Below, one piece after another: positions 7,131 through 10,187 of a DNA stretch of 10,187 nucleotides. This stretch comes from Candidatus Sumerlaeota bacterium (GTDB lineage Bacteria > Sumerlaeota > Sumerlaeia > SLMS01): NCBI GenBank assembly GCA_020850785.1, contig JADZDZ010000197.1:1-10187 (forward strand), given 5' to 3'. Position numbers and translations under genes: made by a program. Numbering within the stretch: the stretch's first letter is position 1; each line of letters begins with the position of its first letter. The notes beneath the pieces are model-generated. The model was not told the origin of the DNA. It did no database searches and saw nothing but the letters and a program-made list of their open reading frames with translations.

Positions 7131-7213
7131 GGAGGGAATGCGCCTTGCCATCGCTGATGCGGGAGGGCAGTGGTGTCGTGCGTGAAACCTCGCGGCGAAA
7201 GGTGACATCGTGA
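7128..7213 (+). other. Strong Shine-Dalgarno and possible 22-codon leader ORF before btaA
   Basis: TGAGGAGG (7128-7135) matches the anti-Shine-Dalgarno target at 7 of 8 bases, yet it lies 74 nt before the btaA start and cannot serve it. It sits 9 nt before a TTG (7145) opening a 22-codon frame (LPSLMREGSGVVRETSRRKVTS) whose TGA at 7211-7213 overlaps the btaA GTG by 4 nt. It is also 2 nt before an ATG (7138) that stops after 15 codons. Translation of a leader that couples to btaA is possible; a chance purine run at the end of the upstream gene is at least as likely. Confidence 0.15.
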
Positions 7214-8481
7214 CCAATTCCGCGACAATGCTTCGGGGGCGGTCATCGCGCGATGCGCGAAGCGGAAGGCATCCGATTGCGGATTGGCTCAGCGGCAAAT
7301 GCTTCGCGCTCGTGCATGAGAGCAATCTGGTCTACAACACCTGCTGGGAGGACCCGCGCCTTGACCGCGAGGCGCTGCGGATTGGCCCCGATGATACGAT
7401 GATGGTCATCACATCCGCGGGATGCAACGTGCTGGACTATGCGTTGTGCGGCGCGCGCGGCATTCATGCAGTGGACGTCAACCCGCGGCAAAATGCGCTT
7501 CTGGAATTGAAGATCGCCGCCGCAAGAAATCTGGATCACGGGGAATTTTTCTCGCTGTTCGGCCGTGGCCGCCTGAAGCATTTCGCGGCGTTGGTGCGCG
7601 GTCCGTTGGCGAAGGATTTGTCCCCCTATGCGCGGAGTTACTGGCGTCGGCATGCCGCCTTCTTTCAGGGAAGGCAGTCATTTTACTATCGCGGCTCTTC
7701 GGGAGCGATTGCGCGCTTCTGCAACTATCACGTGGATCGCATTGCGAAAATTCGCGATGCCATCAACGAGCTGTTCGCGGCCCAGTCGGTGGAGGAACAA
7801 CGCCGCATTTACGACCGCTCAATTCGCAGGGCCTTCTGGACCGGCTTCATGAAGAAGGTGCTGGGGAGCGATACGGCACTGGCGATGGTTGGTGTGCCGC
7901 GCCAGCAGCGTGAGCAGGTGGAGCATCATTTTGGCGGCGGCATTTCCGAATACATCGAACAGGCGGTGGAGGCGGTCTTCGCGCGCCTTCCCATTCGCGA
8001 CAATTATTTCTGGCGGGTCTATCTCCATGGTGAGTACACGCCCGAATGCTGCCCGGAGTACCTGAAGAGGGAAAATTTCGCGAGGCTGAAGGACGTGGTG
8101 GATCGCATCAGGATTCACACGTCATCCGTTGAGCAGTTTCTTCGCCGCACGAACGCAAGAATTTCGCGCTACGTGCTGCTGGATCACATGGACTGGCTCA
8201 GCACCTATCGCCGCGCGCAGTTGGAGAGCGAATGGCAGGCGATCGTTGATCGCGCCGCGCCGAACTGCCGCCTGATCTTTCGCAGCGGCGGCATGAAGGT
8301 TCACTACGTGGATCCGATTCGGGTTCGCGTGGGGGGAAAGGTGCGAAGCGTCGGCAGCCTTCTTGCCTACCACACGGCGTTGGCGGAACGGTTGCACGCG
8401 CTTGATCGCGTGCACACCTATGGAAGTTTTCACGTCGCCGACTTGAATGCAGACCCTGCGAACGAATCCTCCAAAGATTAA
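7210..8481 (+). CDS. btaA: BtaA, S-adenosylmethionine:diacylglycerol 3-amino-3-carboxypropyltransferase
   Basis: The 423-aa protein starts at GTG with AAAGG at 7198-7202 (7-nt spacing); an in-frame TGA at 7183-7185 and no other start codon between them rule out a longer form. It carries the distinctive BtaA (DUF3419) blocks: SNLVYNTCWEDPRLDREAL (38-56), a SAM-site strand MVITSAGCNVLDY (65-77), HAVDVNPRQNALLELK (86-101) and YVLLDHMDWLS (321-331), then LIFRSGG (355-361). Length and block order match the family. The enzyme transfers the four-carbon aminocarboxypropyl group of SAM to the sn-3 hydroxyl of diacylglycerol, giving diacylglyceryl-homoserine, at the inner membrane surface. BtaB, encoded 4 nt downstream, completes the betaine lipid. 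The first ~22 residues are Ser/Arg-rich and probably disordered. In known bacteria such genes are often induced by phosphate limitation, but I see no clear Pho box here. Confidence 0.95.
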   Translation: MTNSATMLRGRSSRDARSGRHPIADWLSGKCFALVHESNLVYNTCWEDPRLDREALRIGPDDTMMVITSAGCNVLDYALCGARGIHAVDVNPRQNALLELKIAAARNLDHGEFFSLFGRGRLKHFAALVRGPLAKDLSPYARSYWRRHAAFFQGRQSFYYRGSSGAIARFCNYHVDRIAKIRDAINELFAAQSVEEQRRIYDRSIRRAFWTGFMKKVLGSDTALAMVGVPRQQREQVEHHFGGGISEYIEQAVEAVFARLPIRDNYFWRVYLHGEYTPECCPEYLKRENFARLKDVVDRIRIHTSSVEQFLRRTNARISRYVLLDHMDWLSTYRRAQLESEWQAIVDRAAPNCRLIFRSGGMKVHYVDPIRVRVGGKVRSVGSLLAYHTALAERLHALDRVHTYGSFHVADLNADPANESSKD

Positions 8482-8485
8482 CCGC

Positions 8486-9214
8486 ATGTCATTCGTTCGC
8501 GACCTTCGGGTGATATACAACCTTGCGTTTGCGCCGAAGTCCGGCGCCTCCCACCGCGAGCGGATGGAGGGCTTTTACGGCGCGCAGGCGGAGGACTATG
8601 ATGATTTTCGACGGCGATTGTTGAAGGGAAGACGCGAGTTGATGCGGTCGATTCCCTTCCCCCGCAATGGCACGTGGATCGACATGGGGGGCGGCACCGG
8701 ATCGAATCTGGAGTATCTGGGGCGTCGCATCGGCGAGCTGAAGTCCGTGACGGTGGTGGACCTGTCGCCTTCGCTGCTGCGCATCGCACGCGAGCGATTC
8801 CGAAGCCGCCGCTGGAACAATGTGCACGCGGTGGAGGCGGACGCGACGAGCCACGTCCCTTCCGAACCAGCGGACGTGGTGACGTTTTCCTACTCGCTCA
8901 CGATGATTCCCGATTGGTTTGCGGCAATCGATCACGCCCACAAAATTCTGAAGCCGGGTGGAATCATTGCCGTCGTGGATTTTTATGTGGGGAGAAAATT
9001 CCCCGCGCCGCACGCCCGGCGCCACGGGTTCGCAACGCGCTTTTTCTGGCCCGCATGGTTCTCGATCGACAACGTCTTTCCCAGCCCCGACCACGTTCCC
9101 TACCTGCAGCGCCGTTTTGGGCAGATTTCCTTCAGCGAACACCGGGGAAAAATCCCTTATCTTGCTGGCCTAAGGGCTCCATATTACCGTTTCGTGGGGA
9201 AAAAGGCCGATTAG
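8486..9214 (+). CDS. btaB: BtaB, diacylglyceryl-homoserine N-methyltransferase
   Basis: I chose the ATG at 8486 (242 aa), which leaves 4 nt after the btaA stop and a weak AAAGA 8 nt upstream. A start at 8447 would overlap btaA by 35 nt and has no ribosome binding site. The protein is a class I SAM methyltransferase: motif I TWIDMGGGTGSNLEYL (63-78), VVDLSPSLLRIA (90-101), EADAT (117-121), TFSYSLTMIPDWFAAIDHA (133-151) and the post-motif LKPGG (155-159) followed by AVVDFYVG. The FSY.LTMIP.W block is the most BtaB-like part. Following BtaA directly, it should add three methyl groups to diacylglyceryl-homoserine, producing DGTS, a phosphorus-free zwitterionic membrane lipid resembling phosphatidylcholine. 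No transmembrane helix is evident, so it likely acts at the membrane surface. No intrinsic terminator is visible after it. Confidence 0.92.
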   Translation: MSFVRDLRVIYNLAFAPKSGASHRERMEGFYGAQAEDYDDFRRRLLKGRRELMRSIPFPRNGTWIDMGGGTGSNLEYLGRRIGELKSVTVVDLSPSLLRIARERFRSRRWNNVHAVEADATSHVPSEPADVVTFSYSLTMIPDWFAAIDHAHKILKPGGIIAVVDFYVGRKFPAPHARRHGFATRFFWPAWFSIDNVFPSPDHVPYLQRRFGQISFSEHRGKIPYLAGLRAPYYRFVGKKAD

Positions 9215-9253
9215 GGGTTGCAATTTGCCCATTTCCCGCCTTTTCTGCGCGTA

Positions 9254-9281
9254 TTGAGCTTGCGGCAGAAGCGTTGATATT
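9254..9281 (+). promoter_or_regulatory. Weak candidate promoter for the HU-family gene
   Basis: TTGAGC (9254-9259, 4 of 6 matches) and GATATT (9276-9281, 4 of 6) are 16 nt apart, 45 nt before the HU start codon. No better pair was found between btaB and this gene. The fit is modest and the true promoter may differ. Confidence 0.2.
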
Positions 9282-9300
9282 GGACACATTAGCTAACATC

Positions 9301-9310
9301 GAAACGTTTC
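9301..9310. promoter_or_regulatory. Perfect palindrome GAAACGTTTC, candidate operator upstream of the HU gene
   Basis: GAAACGTTTC is a perfect 10-bp palindrome with a central CG, 16 nt before the ATG of the HU-family gene and ~20 nt downstream of the candidate -10. Its form matches the core recognised by LacI/GalR-family repressors such as Cra and CcpA. No regulator gene of that family is in the window, so function is a guess from the motif and its position. Confidence 0.33.
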
Positions 9311-9326
9311 ATTTCGGGGCTTTCCC

Positions 9327-9638
9327 ATGGTAAAGGCTGATATTGTTAAGCGGCTGGCGACGGCGCTTTCCATGAAGGATAAGGACGCGCTTTTCGTCAT
9401 CGATTCCATCGTTGACAGCATGAAGGATTTGATCGTGCGCGAGCGCCGTTTGGAGATCCGCGATTTCGGCGTTTTTCAAGTGAAGGAACGGAAGCCGCGC
9501 ATCGGCAGAAATCCGAAGAACAAGAAATCCTATCCGATTCCACCGCACAAGGTTGTGACGTTCAAGTCCGGCAAGGATTTGAAGGACCTGCCGCTGGTTT
9601 CCGCAGGCGGCGACGACGACGATGAGGATGATGAATAA
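9327..9638 (+). CDS. HU/IHF-family nucleoid DNA-binding protein with acidic C-terminal tail
   Basis: The 103-aa protein starts at ATG 9327; GGGG about 7 nt before it is a weak ribosome site. Residues 1-88 form a complete HU fold: the helical dimer body MVKADIVKRLATALS...IVDSMKDLI (1-36), then RRLEIRDFGVFQVKERKPR (40-58) and the DNA-minor-groove arm RIGRNPKNKKS (58-68) with the intercalating Pro63, then IPPHKVVTFKSGKDLKDLP (71-89). HU proteins bend and compact DNA as dimers. Whether this is HU or one chain of IHF cannot be decided here. The oddity is the extension after residue 90, ending in GGDDDDEDDE, absent from typical ~90-aa HU proteins. It could weaken or tune DNA binding. The gene stands alone, and its stop directly abuts the stop of the next, convergent gene. 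Confidence 0.93.
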   Translation: MVKADIVKRLATALSMKDKDALFVIDSIVDSMKDLIVRERRLEIRDFGVFQVKERKPRIGRNPKNKKSYPIPPHKVVTFKSGKDLKDLPLVSAGGDDDDEDDE

Positions 9639-10187
9639 TCAGGGCCGCGAAAGCGCGCGCTGAAGGTTGCCCATCTCCCGCAGGTTTTTCGCACCGATCA
9701 GGATCAGGCCGTCATTCAACTGGTAGGCGCGCGAAGCGGCCGCCTCCCAGTCGTCCTCCGAATCAACCACGATCGCGCCCCAGCGTTTCGTTCCGGACGG
9801 AAGATATTTCCGTGCTGCGGCGCTGGCTCCCTCCACCGATGACCACCAGGCGTTGCCGGTGCGTTGCGCATCCTCCGCAGTAAGCGCCGTGCTCCAGAAT
9901 CCCAGCGCAACGACATCAGCCAGATGGCCTGCGGCGGTGGCGGAATAATTCGGCGCGAGCCAGGGAAAATCGCTGATGGCGGGCGATTGCGCTGCGGCCC
10001 AGTTGAGCCCTTCGCGCTGGTGCGCGGGATACGGCGCATCAACCAGCACCACCAGTTGCGGCGCAGCCCCCGGTCGCGCGGAGGTCGCCGCCTCCCGCAG
10101 CGAGAACAGAAAATCGCGCATCGTCGTTGCACGCCACAGCATCCAGGTGCTCCAGAGCGGGCCGCGTCCTGCGGGGCCGATGGGGGC
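9639..10187 (-). CDS. C-terminal part of an unrecognised protein (5' end beyond the window)
   Basis: On the minus strand the frame is open from the right edge to the TGA at 9641-9639, giving 182 residues. The first ATG in the window (10142) is probably internal, because the preceding residues (GPLWSTWM) read like protein and no stop intervenes. The sequence is soluble, rich in Ala and Trp. It has strand-helix alternation (PQLVVLVDAPYP, REGLNWAAAQ, FPWLAPNYSATAAGHLADVVALGFW, WGAIVVDSEDDWEAA, GLILIGAKNLREM). The strands carrying acidic or aromatic ends suggest the last strands of a TIM-barrel, as in glycoside-hydrolase-like proteins, but no family signature or catalytic residue can be assigned. 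The coding strand looks real from its long uninterrupted frame and protein-like composition. It ends exactly against the HU gene. Confidence 0.65.
   Translation of the reverse strand, partial: APIGPAGRGPLWSTWMLWRATTMRDFLFSLREAATSARPGAAPQLVVLVDAPYPAHQREGLNWAAAQSPAISDFPWLAPNYSATAAGHLADVVALGFWSTALTAEDAQRTGNAWWSSVEGASAAARKYLPSGTKRWGAIVVDSEDDWEAAASRAYQLNDGLILIGAKNLREMGNLQRALSRP

Noticed and set aside
7131..7209. Search for a Pho box or terminator before btaA
   Set aside because: No CTGTCAT-type direct repeat and no stem with a T-run was seen, so neither phosphate control nor a transcript boundary can be claimed.
1..10187. Search for tRNA, rRNA, CRISPR, transposase, prophage or toxin-antitoxin genes
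   Set aside because: No cloverleaf, repeat array, terminal inverted repeat or matching protein was found on either strand.

Overview
The window is a GC-rich, densely coded stretch of bacterial chromosome with eight complete protein genes and one cut gene at each edge. I found no tRNA, rRNA, CRISPR array, insertion sequence or phage gene. Gene content (full-length gyrA, a HU-type nucleoid protein, a betaine-lipid gene pair, a large membrane protein fused to a hotdog thioesterase) and frequent GTG starts suggest an uncultured, probably Gram-negative-like bacterium from a less-studied phylum. The sequence alone does not settle the phylum.

Left part (1-3941). A YhaM-like exoribonuclease (OB-fold N-terminus only) leaves the window on the minus strand. 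Divergent from it is a 676-aa protein in which a roughly 12-helix sodium:solute-symporter-like domain is joined to a hotdog thioesterase resembling the enediyne polyene thioesterases. Next come a SAM-dependent methyltransferase with a helical tail and, overlapping it by 4 nt, a small probable beta-sandwich protein of a type I associate with glycan-modifying enzymes. A strong hairpin at 3968-4002 ends this block and also serves gyrA, which converges on it.

Middle (4037-6538). DNA gyrase subunit A is on the minus strand and complete, with catalytic Tyr122, a GyrA box, an acidic tail and wild-type residues at the main quinolone-resistance positions. gyrB is not adjacent.

Right part (6669-9214). 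Three co-directional genes form a likely membrane-lipid module: a small membrane methyltransferase of the isoprenylcysteine/phospholipid methyltransferase superfamily, BtaA (moves the 3-amino-3-carboxypropyl group of SAM to diacylglycerol) and BtaB (N-trimethylates the product). BtaA and BtaB together should make the phosphorus-free betaine lipid DGTS.

Far right (9215-10187). A HU/IHF-family protein with a very acidic C-terminal tail lies behind a perfect GAAACGTTTC palindrome. Its stop codon directly abuts the stop of a convergent, unrecognised partial gene.

The best candidates for something undescribed are the symporter-thioesterase fusion and the grouping of btaAB with an extra membrane methyltransferase. 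I saw no defence system or other obvious multi-gene novelty.
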